A stretch of DNA of 63,545 bases. Source: an uncultured Spirochaetaceae bacterium. Lineage in GTDB: Bacteria; Spirochaetota; Spirochaetia; Sphaerochaetales; Sphaerochaetaceae. Shown in pieces: positions 24,284-33,634 of this stretch (positions within the stretch are counted from its first letter, which is position 1; each line of letters begins with the position of its first letter). The stretch lies in assembly GCA_944392965.1 (NCBI GenBank), contig CALXYM010000012.1, positions 1 to 63,545 of the forward strand, in the 5' to 3' direction. Position numbers and translations under genes: made by a program. The notes beneath the pieces were generated by a model. The model had not been told where the DNA came from. It was given only the letters and a program-made list of their open reading frames with translations, and searched no databases.

Positions 24284-26109
24284 TAGAAACCATTTTGAAC
24301 AAATATGTGGAGAACGTTCCATGGAAGAACTATTCAACCCTCCTGTTCGATGAGAATGTCGAACAATATGCCAGGAACATCCAAGAGGTTCTCAAAGAAA
24401 CGTCAAAACCAGGATATAAAGTGGATTTCACTGAGGATTACTGGGACCTCTCACCTTTTCATCCTGATAAGGACCCGGAAGGTTTCAGAGTACACTTCGA
24501 CAATGCGGATCCCTGCTTCCGTGACTATCTGAAACTGTTCTATCTGTTCCGACTTTGTCAGAAAATAAGTCCCCGGACGATAACACACGATGTAAAAACA
24601 GTAAGACTCGTACTCAATATCCTGCTGAAAAAACCAGAATTCCTTTCTCTCTCAACCATAGAAACTGAAGACCTTATAGGCTATGTTGAACCTTTGCCTG
24701 TCACTCCAGGAACGAAATCGAAATACTATAAGTCACTTTCATACTTCTTCGGCTTCATGACATGCAATTTCGATATGCCGATTCTCGTGGATCATGACAA
24801 GTTGCTCGATCTTTCGCGGACGTTCCGGCTGGCACAGAAACGCATGGACAGCCGTACCCCTTCGATACCGGATGAATACTTCGACAAACTCCTGAAGGCA
24901 TGTATCGCTGCCATTCATGACGAATCATTGCCTTTGAACATCCGCATGACTGCAGCGGAAATCATATTGCTTACTCAGATTGGTGGCAGGCTTGAGGACA
25001 TGTTGAATTACAGGATCAGCGACATAAAGAAATTCACCTTCGGATCGAAGGTGTTCGACTATATCGAGTTCGACATGAGGAAACCGACAAAGGCAGACAC
25101 ACCGTATCGTAAAGTCCATTGCAGGCTGAATGAACTCTGTATGGAAGCCATAAAGGTCATGATTGAAATCGGGAAGGATCTTCGCCGTCAGTGGAACTGT
25201 GATTATCTCTACATCCTTGAAGCTGAACGTTATTGGAGTGGAAACTATCAGCCACCTATAAAGTTCAAACATTTCAGATATACCTATCTTCGCACCTTGT
25301 TGCGGCTGTTGCCAGAGGAGAGTACAACTCCATCAAGAGGCATTTCAGGGACACCATATGGTGGCAGAACAGTATACGCTCCCAAGTTCAAGCAATACCG
25401 CGTCCTGGTCTGCACTTCGCTTTATCGACAGGGTGCATCGTTGGTCAATATATGCCGTTCTATGGGGCATCTGACTGACACCATGACAGCATATTACGTT
25501 CGCCCCAAAGAGACATATCAGCAGGATCGCGCAGAAGCTGCGAGAACGGTCCTGAAAGCCATTGTCAAGGAAGGGGCCTCTCCCATGTGTAATCCTCTGT
25601 CTGAATCGATGACAGCGACGCTGAAGAGGTTTCTTGACGAATCCAGCGTCAATATCGAAGGTTCTCTCGATGAGATCAGAGACAAGACGGATAACAAGGT
25701 CATCATCCGCTCCAAACAGAACGGTTTCTGTATCCGGACAGGTCAGACATGTGCTGAGGACTACAAGACGGACAGGATACTCTGTGCATATGACGAATGC
25801 CCGAACATATACTATTTCTACTTTGATCTGCCCAGCATGTACGAGCTTTTCAAAATGACGTTGTCCTCATACCAGGACGCTGTGGCGGATGGATTCAAGA
25901 AGGCCGCAGAAAAAGAACGGCTCAAACTGGAACGGATAGCCAGTAAACGGCTGATTCCTTTGCTGGATGGGCTCGATGCTCAACTTGCCCATTTCTCGGA
26001 GAACCAAATAGTGGAAATGCACCCGGAAATGGAAAGCGTGGTCGGAATCAGAAAAACAATCAGAGAGGAGGCTGAAAGATGGACAAACAGGAAAGAGAAG
26101 ACGCTATGA
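24280..26109 (+). CDS. Tyrosine recombinase (third of trio)
   Basis: The 609-residue protein has the core-binding fold at about 80-180 and the catalytic residues Arg in GGRLEDML, an altered box II (KQYRVLVCTSLYRQG, Arg kept, first His not obvious), MGHLTD (His) and Tyr in AYYVRP. The C-terminus has a four-Cys motif (GFC, QTC, ILC, DEC) followed by a Lys-rich helix. Tn554 itself has only two recombinases, so this third gene gives the element a recombinase-in-trio character. It overlaps the next gene by 31 nt. Confidence 0.8.
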   Translation: MIETILNKYVENVPWKNYSTLLFDENVEQYARNIQEVLKETSKPGYKVDFTEDYWDLSPFHPDKDPEGFRVHFDNADPCFRDYLKLFYLFRLCQKISPRTITHDVKTVRLVLNILLKKPEFLSLSTIETEDLIGYVEPLPVTPGTKSKYYKSLSYFFGFMTCNFDMPILVDHDKLLDLSRTFRLAQKRMDSRTPSIPDEYFDKLLKACIAAIHDESLPLNIRMTAAEIILLTQIGGRLEDMLNYRISDIKKFTFGSKVFDYIEFDMRKPTKADTPYRKVHCRLNELCMEAIKVMIEIGKDLRRQWNCDYLYILEAERYWSGNYQPPIKFKHFRYTYLRTLLRLLPEESTTPSRGISGTPYGGRTVYAPKFKQYRVLVCTSLYRQGASLVNICRSMGHLTDTMTAYYVRPKETYQQDRAEAARTVLKAIVKEGASPMCNPLSESMTATLKRFLDESSVNIEGSLDEIRDKTDNKVIIRSKQNGFCIRTGQTCAEDYKTDRILCAYDECPNIYYFYFDLPSMYELFKMTLSSYQDAVADGFKKAAEKERLKLERIASKRLIPLLDGLDAQLAHFSENQIVEMHPEMESVVGIRKTIREEAERWTNRKEKTL

Positions 26110-26627
26110 ACAAGGATATGGAAATGCTGAAGGAATCGATCTATAAGGAGTTCCTGGGCGATTCAGGTCTTGCAGAGGAATCCCTTGGAGAGAACGACAA
26201 GAAACGTCTGCAGGCTTTATCTGCCATTGCAGCAAGGCATATCTCGATACTTGAGGAGTCCTTGGCAAACATCTCCGCTCATCGGATGAATCTGAAGATG
26301 CTCAGCGAGGATCCATCATCTCCCGTATCCCGCAGGACGATGTACAACAGCCCTCTCCTCAAGCGGTTCGCAGAGTATGCAGAAGGACGTTATAACGCCC
26401 GTGCTGATGCAATCCGCAACGACCCTGAGCGGCTGAAGAACCTGCAAGCGGAAGTCGAACTGCTGTATCGCCGCGATGACAGGGAGGAAGAGCTGAAGGC
26501 GGCCATCAGCGGATATCAGGCAAGAATCAAAGTTCTGGAAAAGATGGTGAAGGACCTCTCGGAGAAGATTCTGGAAGCGTATCCACCTGACGATGGTATC
26601 GGTATAGAGTTTCCTCCTCGTGCCTGA
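26079..26627 (+). CDS. TnpC/DUF6262-like transposition accessory protein
   Basis: The 182-residue, highly charged, mostly helical protein contains PVSRRTMYNSPLLKRF (about 84-99). This resembles the VSr-x-TLY-r-x-p-x-L-R signature of DUF6262/TnpC proteins that accompany Tn554-type recombinases. The end (about 125-170) is a likely coiled coil. In Tn554 the small TnpC influences orientation and frequency of insertion. Here it is the last gene of the recombinase operon, 194 nt from the island end. Confidence 0.68.
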   Translation: MDKQEREDAMNKDMEMLKESIYKEFLGDSGLAEESLGENDKKRLQALSAIAARHISILEESLANISAHRMNLKMLSEDPSSPVSRRTMYNSPLLKRFAEYAEGRYNARADAIRNDPERLKNLQAEVELLYRRDDREEELKAAISGYQARIKVLEKMVKDLSEKILEAYPPDDGIGIEFPPRA

Positions 26628-26826
26628 ACCACATCTCTCATACTCGATGGTTTATTGCACATCTTTGGATTTATTGATATCGAATATGGCAGAAATCCTC
26701 ATGAAAATCATGTGCAAAATATCAATCTGAAGAAGGCTCCCGTCTTTGGGATGCAACATATTATGTAATAACAAAATACCTGGAAATCTTAGAATTGCAC
26801 ACAAATCGAAGTATTGATTCCACCTG
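26628..26826. repeat. Right island end: recombinase-site-like repeats and CACCTG core
   Basis: This non-coding end holds ATTGATATC (26673-26681), ATATCAAT (26719-26726) and TATTGAT (26812-26818), all matching or inverting the ATATCAATA at the left end. TTGCACA occurs at 26654 and 26795, and TTGCACACA recurs near the left end at 13172-13180. CACCTG (26821-26826) abuts the resumed nuclease gene. These are plausible core-type and arm-type recombinase sites. No gene is seen. Confidence 0.6.
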
Positions 26827-27366
26827 CTCGGATTCCAGTTTTCCGGATTGAATGCGGAAAAGAGAAATCTCATGACGGGAACAAGGTTCTTTAATATCGA
26901 TGCGAATTTAGAGTATGAGAACATAATAGCAGACCATCTGGAGGAATATAACGGTGACAAAGAAGGAGAGGAGATGCATCAGGTTCTAATAAGGGTGACT
27001 CCAGACTTCTATCAGGAGAATCTTGTCGCTCACGGTGAGATATATGAAGCTGACTGCATGCAGTGTGATGATATAGATTTCGCAGTATATATGTTCAACA
27101 AGCAGCCGGGAGTGACTATTGATTACAGAACGGGGAAAAACTGGGCGAATGATGGCGAGGAGCCGATAGATCCTTCGACACTTCCGAATGCTACTGAATA
27201 TGTTTATAGCAGGGATAGTGATACCTTCCATCTTCCCACCTGCAGGTATGCAAAGAATATAAGTGATGAGAACAGGGTAGAGATAAAAGCTCCATATGAA
27301 TGGATGGTTGATACACTCAATCTCGTCCCATGTGGAACATGTAAGCCATACCCTGCAAATTTTTAA
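26827..27366 (+). pseudogene. C-terminal half of the interrupted lipoprotein nuclease
   Basis: Nuclease homology starts at codon CTC of H-L-L-G-F-Q-F-S-G (CACCTG at 26821-26826 supplies His-Leu) and runs through NLMTGTRFFN, the metal-binding Asn helix, QPGVTIDYRTG and the C-terminal Cys domain (PTCRYA and VPCGTCKP). It is in frame with the first half ending at 13117. An ATG at 26848 could start translation, but the fragment lacks the signal peptide and catalytic His and should be non-functional. No frameshift or stop has accumulated, so the insertion is probably recent or still excises. Confidence 0.88.
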
Positions 27367-27529
27367 CTTTGTACAAATTCTGAAAACAAATTAATTAAGT
27401 TCAGGAGATAGAATCGAATGCTTATTTTTTTATGGTAGATACTGGGAACAGCGTAATATTTCAGTCTTTGCTTTTCGTTGTGCCCAAAATTCTCTCATGA
27501 TAATTTATATTTTCTATTCCTGTCTGAAC

Positions 27530-28010
27530 CTAAGGCAATAATATTTTTTTCTGACATAACTTATTTAATATTACCCGCGTTCTTTGCGGGCTTAGGTTTA
27601 ATATAATTGCGATTTCCTTTGTTGTTGATTCTCCCGTGTCATTTAAAAATTTTGTTATTAATTCTTCATTTTGTATCTCACTTTTGTATTGTGTTGGAGC
27701 ATGTGATGCTTTGCCACTTGCTTTGCCGCTTGCTTTTTTCTTTTCTAATGATAACGTTAGTGTTGTACGCACAAATTTAAAGTTTTCATCAATTTCCGGT
27801 TCCTTTAATTCTTCTTCTTTCCATACTGTAAATATCCTAGGAACTCCACTTCCCGCACGTTCTCCTATTCCAAGTAGATTAAACATTTTCATCAAAGCCT
27901 TGTTTCTTGCATCGGATATACCACCTTGTAGCATTTCAAATTTACCAACCCTAATATCTCCGGGATTTGAAAAGCTAAGGCTATCTGGTTTACTTAATAT
28001 TACTATTATT
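27530..28010 (-). pseudogene. Remnant of an AlbA_2/RecG-like ATP-binding transcriptional regulator
   Basis: An open frame on the minus strand reads through IIVILSKPDSLSFSNPGD, then GGISDARNK, LLGIGERAGSGVPRIF, and a C-terminal winged-helix-like region (ESTTKEIAIILNLSPQRTR). These are the last third of the large AlbA_2 / RecG-C-like regulators common in bacteria. The AlbA-fold and middle domains are absent; upstream sequence runs into the start of the uvrA-like gene. The segment is AT-rich compared with its neighbours. The space 27367-27529 holds no recognisable feature. Confidence 0.65.
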
Positions 28011-28074
28011 GTACCTTCTGTATTCTTTTTTTGTTCTCTTTCCTCATGTTTTTCTTTGTTCTATAATTTCTATC

Positions 28075-30552
28075 ATGGCAGATAAAATCATAGTCCGTGG
28101 TGCGAAAGTCCATAATCTCAAAAACATAGATGTGGATATCCCTCTCAATAAAATAGTCGGTATTGCAGGGGTCTCCGGTTCTGGAAAGTCCTCTCTTGCC
28201 CTTGGCGTGTTATATGCGGAGGGTTCAAGAAGATATCTTGAGGCTCTTTCAACCTATACTAGGCGTCGTATGACGCAAGCTGAAAAAGCATGGGTCGATG
28301 AGGTGTTATATATCCCCGCAGCCCTTGCACTCCGTCAGCGTCCGGGGGTTCCCGGAATAAGAAGTACGTTCGGTACGGGTAGTGAACTCTTGAACTCGCT
28401 TCGTCTGATGTACTCCCGTCTTGCAAATCATCGTTGTCCCAATGGACATTATCTTGAACCGACATTGGACGTTGCTGCCGGTCATGAGCTTACCTGTCCC
28501 ATCTGTGGGGAAAGATTCTATGCACCATCTGCAGAGGAACTTGCATTCAACAGTCAAGGGGCATGTCATACCTGTAATGGTACGGGTATCATCCGTAGTG
28601 TCGATTTGACGACACTGGTTCCTGATGAGACCCTCACGATTGAGGAAGGAGCGGTTGCCCCTTGGAACTCTTTGATGTGGTCACTTATGGTCGATGTTTG
28701 CAGAGAGATGGGAGTGCGAACTAATATTCCTTTTTCGGAACTTACGGATAGTGAGAAAGAGATAGTATTCCATGGGCCTGCAGAGAAAAAACATATTTTA
28801 TATAAAGCTAAAAACTCAAATCAGGCAGGCGAACTGGATTTCACATACTTCAATGCTGTATATACCGTTGAGAATGCACTTGCTAAGGTAAAGGATGAGC
28901 AGGGAATGAAAAGGGTTGAGAAGTTCCTGAAAGAGGAGATCTGCCCTGACTGCCATGGTTCAAGACTTTCTGAGGCTGCAAGGGCACCCCGTCTGATGGG
29001 AATAGGCCTTGATGAGGCTACGGGGATGACGCTTTCTGAGCTTGTGAAGTGGACATCAAGTGTCCCCTCATCCTTGCCTAAGGCAATGAGACCGATGGCG
29101 GAGAACATCGTGGAGTCCTTCTTATCTGCAGCAAAACGTTTGATGGATCTTGGTCTTGGCTATCTCAGTCTTGATAGGGCCACATCGACACTCTCGACCG
29201 GAGAGAGGCAGAGGATGCAGCTTTCACGTGCTGTGCGTAACAGGACAACGGGTGTCCTTTATGTTCTTGATGAACCCTCAATCGGACTTCATCCATCGAA
29301 TATTGAAGGATTAAAAGGGGTGATGAAGGATCTTGTTGCAGATGGGAACTCCGTTGTTCTTGTAGACCATGATACCCAGATCCTTTCTTCCTCCGACTGG
29401 ATCATAGAAATGGGACCGGAGGCAGGTGCTAACGGTGGACGCGTGATTGCCGAAGGAAGCACTGCGGATATCATGAGGAATAAGAACTCGAAAATTGGAC
29501 CGTTTCTTTCCGGTGAATATCAAAGACGTGTGAGAAAAAGATATTCTATTGATAAACTTTTCAATAATGGGAAAATAAGCCTTTCAACAGGAGCAATCCA
29601 TACTGTGAAACCACTTGATGTTGCTATTCCAAAAGGTAGACTTACAGTGGTTACAGGAGTTTCCGGATCTGGAAAGACAACTCTCATCCTTGAGAGTCTT
29701 GTTCCTGCTCTGGAATCCCTTGTAGGGGGAAAGAAGATGCCGGAACACGTATACTCTATTTCTGCAGATGGAATTAAACAGGTCAAGCTGATAGATGCGA
29801 CTCCAATCGGAATCAATGTCCGTTCCACTGTCGCCACATATGCGAATGTCCATGATGAGCTGAGAAAGGTATTTGCAAAGACAGATAAGGCCAAGGAACT
29901 GGGCTACAAGGCTGGAGACTTCTCTTACAATACCGGTCGTCTGCGCTGTCCCGTCTGTGATGGAACGGGGGAGATAAGTCTTGATGTGCAGTTCCTTCCC
30001 GATGTCGACATCCCATGTCCTGAGTGTAATGGTTCACGTTATTCAAAGGCATCCCGCGATGTATTGATTCATGGAGGAGATGGAAAGGAGTATTCCCTTC
30101 CAGATCTGATGGACATGGATGTACATACCGCCATGAGTGCCCTTTCAGATAGGAAGTTGATCCATCAGAGGCTGAATGTACTTAAAGAGCTGGGAATAGG
30201 TTATCTCACATTAGGAGAGGAGACTCCGAGCCTGTCGGGAGGAGAGGCCCAGAGACTTAAACTTGCCAGTGAGATGGGCAGGAACCAGAGTGACACGGTA
30301 TTCGTATTCGATGAGCCGACTATAGGGCTTCATCCGCTGGATGTTCAGAGTCTTCTCCAGGTATTCCAGACTCTTATAGAAAACGGTGCGACCGTGATAG
30401 TCATTGAGCACGACCTTGATGTGATACGCAATGCAGATTATATAATCGACATGGGACCCGGCGGCGGAGAGGATGGCGGGAGGATCGTCATCTCTGGTAC
30501 TCTTGAGGAAGTAAGGGCATCAAAGGAGAGCGTGACTGCGAGATACCTATGA
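28075..30552 (+). CDS. UvrA-like ABC ATPase, short class (UvrA2 type)
   Basis: The 825-residue protein has two ABC cassettes (Walker [10 protein letters not shown] near 30-38 and GVSGSGKTT near 530-538) and signature motifs [12 protein letters not shown] and [13 protein letters not shown]. Zinc modules follow the UvrA pattern (CPICG, CHTCNG; CPVCDG, CPECNG). Housekeeping UvrA is about 940 residues; this is shorter, as in UvrA2 proteins that lack the UvrB-binding insertion and are tied to tolerance of DNA-binding drugs. I start at the ATG at 28075, where conservation begins. No clear Shine-Dalgarno is seen. It overlaps the esterase gene by 4 nt. Confidence 0.87.
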   Translation: MADKIIVRGAKVHNLKNIDVDIPLNKIVGIAGVSGSGKSSLALGVLYAEGSRRYLEALSTYTRRRMTQAEKAWVDEVLYIPAALALRQRPGVPGIRSTFGTGSELLNSLRLMYSRLANHRCPNGHYLEPTLDVAAGHELTCPICGERFYAPSAEELAFNSQGACHTCNGTGIIRSVDLTTLVPDETLTIEEGAVAPWNSLMWSLMVDVCREMGVRTNIPFSELTDSEKEIVFHGPAEKKHILYKAKNSNQAGELDFTYFNAVYTVENALAKVKDEQGMKRVEKFLKEEICPDCHGSRLSEAARAPRLMGIGLDEATGMTLSELVKWTSSVPSSLPKAMRPMAENIVESFLSAAKRLMDLGLGYLSLDRATSTLSTGERQRMQLSRAVRNRTTGVLYVLDEPSIGLHPSNIEGLKGVMKDLVADGNSVVLVDHDTQILSSSDWIIEMGPEAGANGGRVIAEGSTADIMRNKNSKIGPFLSGEYQRRVRKRYSIDKLFNNGKISLSTGAIHTVKPLDVAIPKGRLTVVTGVSGSGKTTLILESLVPALESLVGGKKMPEHVYSISADGIKQVKLIDATPIGINVRSTVATYANVHDELRKVFAKTDKAKELGYKAGDFSYNTGRLRCPVCDGTGEISLDVQFLPDVDIPCPECNGSRYSKASRDVLIHGGDGKEYSLPDLMDMDVHTAMSALSDRKLIHQRLNVLKELGIGYLTLGEETPSLSGGEAQRLKLASEMGRNQSDTVFVFDEPTIGLHPLDVQSLLQVFQTLIENGATVIVIEHDLDVIRNADYIIDMGPGGGEDGGRIVISGTLEEVRASKESVTARYL

Positions 30553-31238
30553 AAAAAGGGGATGTGATCAGACAGGTCATAGAAGGTAAGAGTGTTGTCA
30601 TCTATCCTGCAGGAAAGGAGGGGGCACCTTCGATTTATCTCAATTCCTTTAATGATAACAGTAGAGAGATCTATAATGCGCTAGGTGAGATAACCGAGAA
30701 GGATGTGTCCCTCATCTCAATAAGCACTCTTGATTGGAACAGGGATATGACGCCGTGGCCTTTTTCCCCATCCATAAGAGGAATGGATTCTTTTTATGGA
30801 GGAGCGGATGAATATCTTGATCTTCTCACATCTAAGATAATCCCTGAGGTAGAAAAAGAGATTGGAACACCTTCTGTTCGTGCCATCTCAGGATATTCAC
30901 TTGGAGGACTTTTCGCCATCTATTCCCTGTTCAGGACGGATCTGTTCTCTTTTTCAGCAAGCATATCGGGATCTTTATGGTATCCATCTTTTAAAGAATT
31001 CGTGTGTTCTTCTCCTCTTCTAAGATCATTAGAAGGCGTCTACTTTTCTTTAGGGGATAGGGAGAGACTGACGGGCAATCCATATCTGAATACGGTTGAG
31101 GAGAGTACGATACAGATTTTCAGATATTTCAAGGATAATGGTGTCAACACAATCTTTGAATCCAATAAGGGAAACCATTATAAGAACGCGGTTAAGCGTA
31201 CCGTCAAAGGTCTAAATTGGATAATTGAGAACTCCTGA
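30549..31238 (+). CDS. Alpha/beta-hydrolase esterase (enterochelin-esterase/D-like)
   Basis: The 229-residue hydrolase has the nucleophile elbow SGYSLGGL (G-x-S-x-G) near residue 117, a GSLWYP segment and a late His in GNHYKN that could complete the triad. No signal peptide is seen, so it is probably cytoplasmic. Fold and size match putative esterases of the enterochelin-esterase/S-formylglutathione-hydrolase group. It is coupled to the uvrA-like gene by a 4-nt overlap; whether this reflects a joint detoxification role is unknown. Confidence 0.75.
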   Translation: MKKGDVIRQVIEGKSVVIYPAGKEGAPSIYLNSFNDNSREIYNALGEITEKDVSLISISTLDWNRDMTPWPFSPSIRGMDSFYGGADEYLDLLTSKIIPEVEKEIGTPSVRAISGYSLGGLFAIYSLFRTDLFSFSASISGSLWYPSFKEFVCSSPLLRSLEGVYFSLGDRERLTGNPYLNTVEESTIQIFRYFKDNGVNTIFESNKGNHYKNAVKRTVKGLNWIIENS

Positions 31239-31286
31239 TTTTAACATTTCCTGGACTTCTTCCATTAAATATACAGGAGGAAGAAA

Positions 31287-32162
31287 ATGCGGGATGTATT
31301 CATCAGAATCAGTTTTGTACGGGGTATTGAAACCCCGTTATACATCGCAGAAGAGAGGAATACCTATTTTACTGGAGACGAGACTAAGATGCTCAGGGAG
31401 GAATTTGAGAGGAAGAGCTTTCTTTCGGATGCCCTTTTTAAACTGGCTATTGGGCATGACACTTCGTTTGCCGAATATATTGCAAGGACAGTCACTGGAG
31501 ATGAAAGTATCCATATTAAGGAGGTCCATACGGAGTACAGTATAGAGAATATCGGCCATTCCGTGAGGTTTGATGCCCTTGCTGTGGATGAATACGGACG
31601 TCTTATTGACTTTGAGATGCAGAAGGGCAGGGAACCCTCGTTGGAACAGCGGAGGAGGATATATGAGAGTTCTTTAAATCTCGCGTTTCTTGCAAAAGGA
31701 GAGAGTTATTCATCCCTTCCAGGACAGATATCAATATTCCTTTTGATGAATGATGTTCATAAATGGGGAGAACCGTTATATACTTCATATTGGAAGGATC
31801 AGAAATGCAGGATCACCGATTACACCATGGTCCGTCATGAAGTGAACATGGCATATAAGGGGGTTCATGATGAGATTGGACGCATGATTCATGACTTCGG
31901 CTGCATGAGATCGGAAGACATGCTTAATCCCATCATGAGGGAAAGAATGGATTATGTGAAGAATACGGAGGAGGTATTTATGGAATATCAGTCTGATATA
32001 GAAAAATGGATGGAAAAGGGAATGGATAGGGGAATAGAGCAGGGGAGATCGGAATCTTTTAAAATCCTCCTTAGGGATGGACTTCTGACTCCTGAACAGA
32101 TTTCAAAGAGTTTTGATGTTCCTCTATCCTATGTGAAGGAGATTGCTGCTAGCTTGAATTAA
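31287..32162 (+). CDS. Rpn-family/PD-(D/E)XK recombination-promoting nuclease
   Basis: The 291-residue protein resembles the PDDEXK_2 'transposase-like' Rpn family: an N-terminal conserved block (FLSDALFKLAIG), a core VRFDALAVD...RLIDFEMQ with the D...E-x-Q active-site pattern (about 93-112), and a C-terminal charged segment repeating M-E-K-G-M-D-R-G-I-E-Q-G before a final helix-turn-helix-like end. Such proteins are abundant, multi-copy and fast-evolving in spirochaetes and firmicutes. GGAGGAAG precedes the ATG. It shares a TTAA stop overlap with the convergent MATE gene. Confidence 0.8.
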   Translation: MRDVFIRISFVRGIETPLYIAEERNTYFTGDETKMLREEFERKSFLSDALFKLAIGHDTSFAEYIARTVTGDESIHIKEVHTEYSIENIGHSVRFDALAVDEYGRLIDFEMQKGREPSLEQRRRIYESSLNLAFLAKGESYSSLPGQISIFLLMNDVHKWGEPLYTSYWKDQKCRITDYTMVRHEVNMAYKGVHDEIGRMIHDFGCMRSEDMLNPIMRERMDYVKNTEEVFMEYQSDIEKWMEKGMDRGIEQGRSESFKILLRDGLLTPEQISKSFDVPLSYVKEIAASLN

Positions 32163-33541
32163 TCCTTTCTTATCCTCTTTTTTTCCTGGATGATTATAAT
32201 CTCCGCAGTGATGAGTGATAATATGCCTACTGCGGAGTTGCTTATCGCCATTGTATATCCGACTGCTTCGAAACCACAGGATGTGAAATTCTGGAAGAAA
32301 TAGATCACGGGAAGGCGGAAGATGAAGATTCTTGCAAAATTTATGGCAAGTATCATCTTTGTTCTGCCAAGGCCTAGAAGCAGTGCGAATGCTGAATATG
32401 CGAATGAGAGCAGGATGCAGCCCAGAAGCTCATAATGGAATATCTCGCAGATGGTCTGATGGAATACCGGGTCATATCCTCCTCTTGAGAGAGAGAAGAG
32501 ACGTGCTATGGGATCAGTGAGAATCTTCATTATGACAAATCCTGCTGCAGCTATCAGAAATACTGCCAACTGCAGATGCCTGTAAAGTCTTACAGTCCTG
32601 TCGATATTCCTGTTCCCGTACAGCTGCCCCTCTAGTGTTGCTCCTCCGTCTTCGAAGCCTACATGGATTCCTGTCAATAGTCCTGACATGTTGTTAGATA
32701 TCCCCGCAGCCCCTACTATTTCAGTACCGTATCCGGCGGCCATGTTGTTCACCATCGCCTTTCCTGCGGCAAATGCGATCTTCTCAACCATGGAAGGTAC
32801 CGATAGCTTGAGAAGCTGTCCAAGTATTCCTTTGAACCTTACGAATCTGAATGAGAATGAGAACGCATCCTCTTTCCTCATGAACGATGAGACAGCAAAT
32901 GTGAAAATGACGAGATAGCTTACGAGGGAGGCGACCGCTATAGATACGATATCTGCATGGAGAACGTATACGAAGAGGGCTGTGAGTCCAAGTTTCAGTA
33001 TCACCGTTGCAAGATTGAGTATGAGTATTTTCCTGCTTCTGCCCCTACATCTCTCGTTTGATATGTATATGGTATTGATGAACTGTATTATGATTCCCAG
33101 AAGTGTTATAGAGAAATATGTGGCACCCATGGTCACGAACACCTCAGGCGTTCCCGTGATACGAAGTATGGCGGGAGTGAAGGGGAGGATGAGGATGATC
33201 AGCGCTGAAAGAATGAGACATAATGTGACAGTTGTGGACATGACCGTCTTTATCCTTTCCGCATCCCCTCTTCCATAGGCATGGGCGATCATTATCCCTC
33301 CTCCTACGCTCAGACCACTTCCTATTGCCAGCACGATATGCTGCAGCTGTACCATGTACACTACCGTGGAGACGGCTTCTGATGAGATTCCGCTCGCCAT
33401 CAGAGTATCGAGGACGGAGAAAAGCTGACTCATCCATGAATAAAGGGCCAGAGGAATGCAAACCTTGAAAATTACCTTCCAAATATTCCCTCTCTGGACT
33501 TCTTTTCTAAAACTCTCATCTTTTGCCGTTATTGAAATCAT
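32159..33541 (-). CDS. MATE-family antiporter (second copy)
   Basis: The 460-residue, about 12-TM MOP-superfamily exporter is only distantly similar to the MATE at 9723. It contains PLALYSWMSQLFSVLDTLM in helix 1 and an inner repeat near KLSVPSMVEKIAFAAGKAM. Substrate is unknown. It is transcribed alone on the minus strand, with 93 bp before the divergent AraC gene, whose product could regulate it. Confidence 0.87.
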   Translation of the reverse strand: MISITAKDESFRKEVQRGNIWKVIFKVCIPLALYSWMSQLFSVLDTLMASGISSEAVSTVVYMVQLQHIVLAIGSGLSVGGGIMIAHAYGRGDAERIKTVMSTTVTLCLILSALIILILPFTPAILRITGTPEVFVTMGATYFSITLLGIIIQFINTIYISNERCRGRSRKILILNLATVILKLGLTALFVYVLHADIVSIAVASLVSYLVIFTFAVSSFMRKEDAFSFSFRFVRFKGILGQLLKLSVPSMVEKIAFAAGKAMVNNMAAGYGTEIVGAAGISNNMSGLLTGIHVGFEDGGATLEGQLYGNRNIDRTVRLYRHLQLAVFLIAAAGFVIMKILTDPIARLFSLSRGGYDPVFHQTICEIFHYELLGCILLSFAYSAFALLLGLGRTKMILAINFARIFIFRLPVIYFFQNFTSCGFEAVGYTMAISNSAVGILSLITAEIIIIQEKKRIRKD

Positions 33542-33634
33542 AAGCAGTGTTATAGCGTAAAAATTTTGTATAATAAAGGGAATTTACTACGTATTTACCT
33601 TAAAACTGCTGTTTTATTATGATAAACTCACTAT

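Larger units (their letters stand above)
13118..26826. mobile_element. Tn554-like 13.7-kb transposon/genomic island inserted in a nuclease gene
   Basis: The element is bounded by CACCTG copies at 13112-13117 and 26821-26826. Its cargo is a lipoprotein nuclease and a methyltransferase-helicase-GIY-YIG-RHH operon. An Xre regulator and a right-end cassette of three overlapping tyrosine recombinases plus a TnpC-like protein complete it. Excision at the hexamer would restore an uninterrupted nuclease frame, which fixes the boundaries to the base apart from the 6-nt core ambiguity. The recombinase trio with a small accessory gene at one end is the hallmark of the Tn554 family. No phage structural genes, conjugation genes or tRNA target are present. 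Confidence 0.85.

Noticed and set aside
13118-26826. Prophage or integrative conjugative element
   Set aside because: No structural, lysis, replication, relaxase or type IV secretion genes are present, and the insertion is in a protein gene with a 6-bp core and not at a tRNA.
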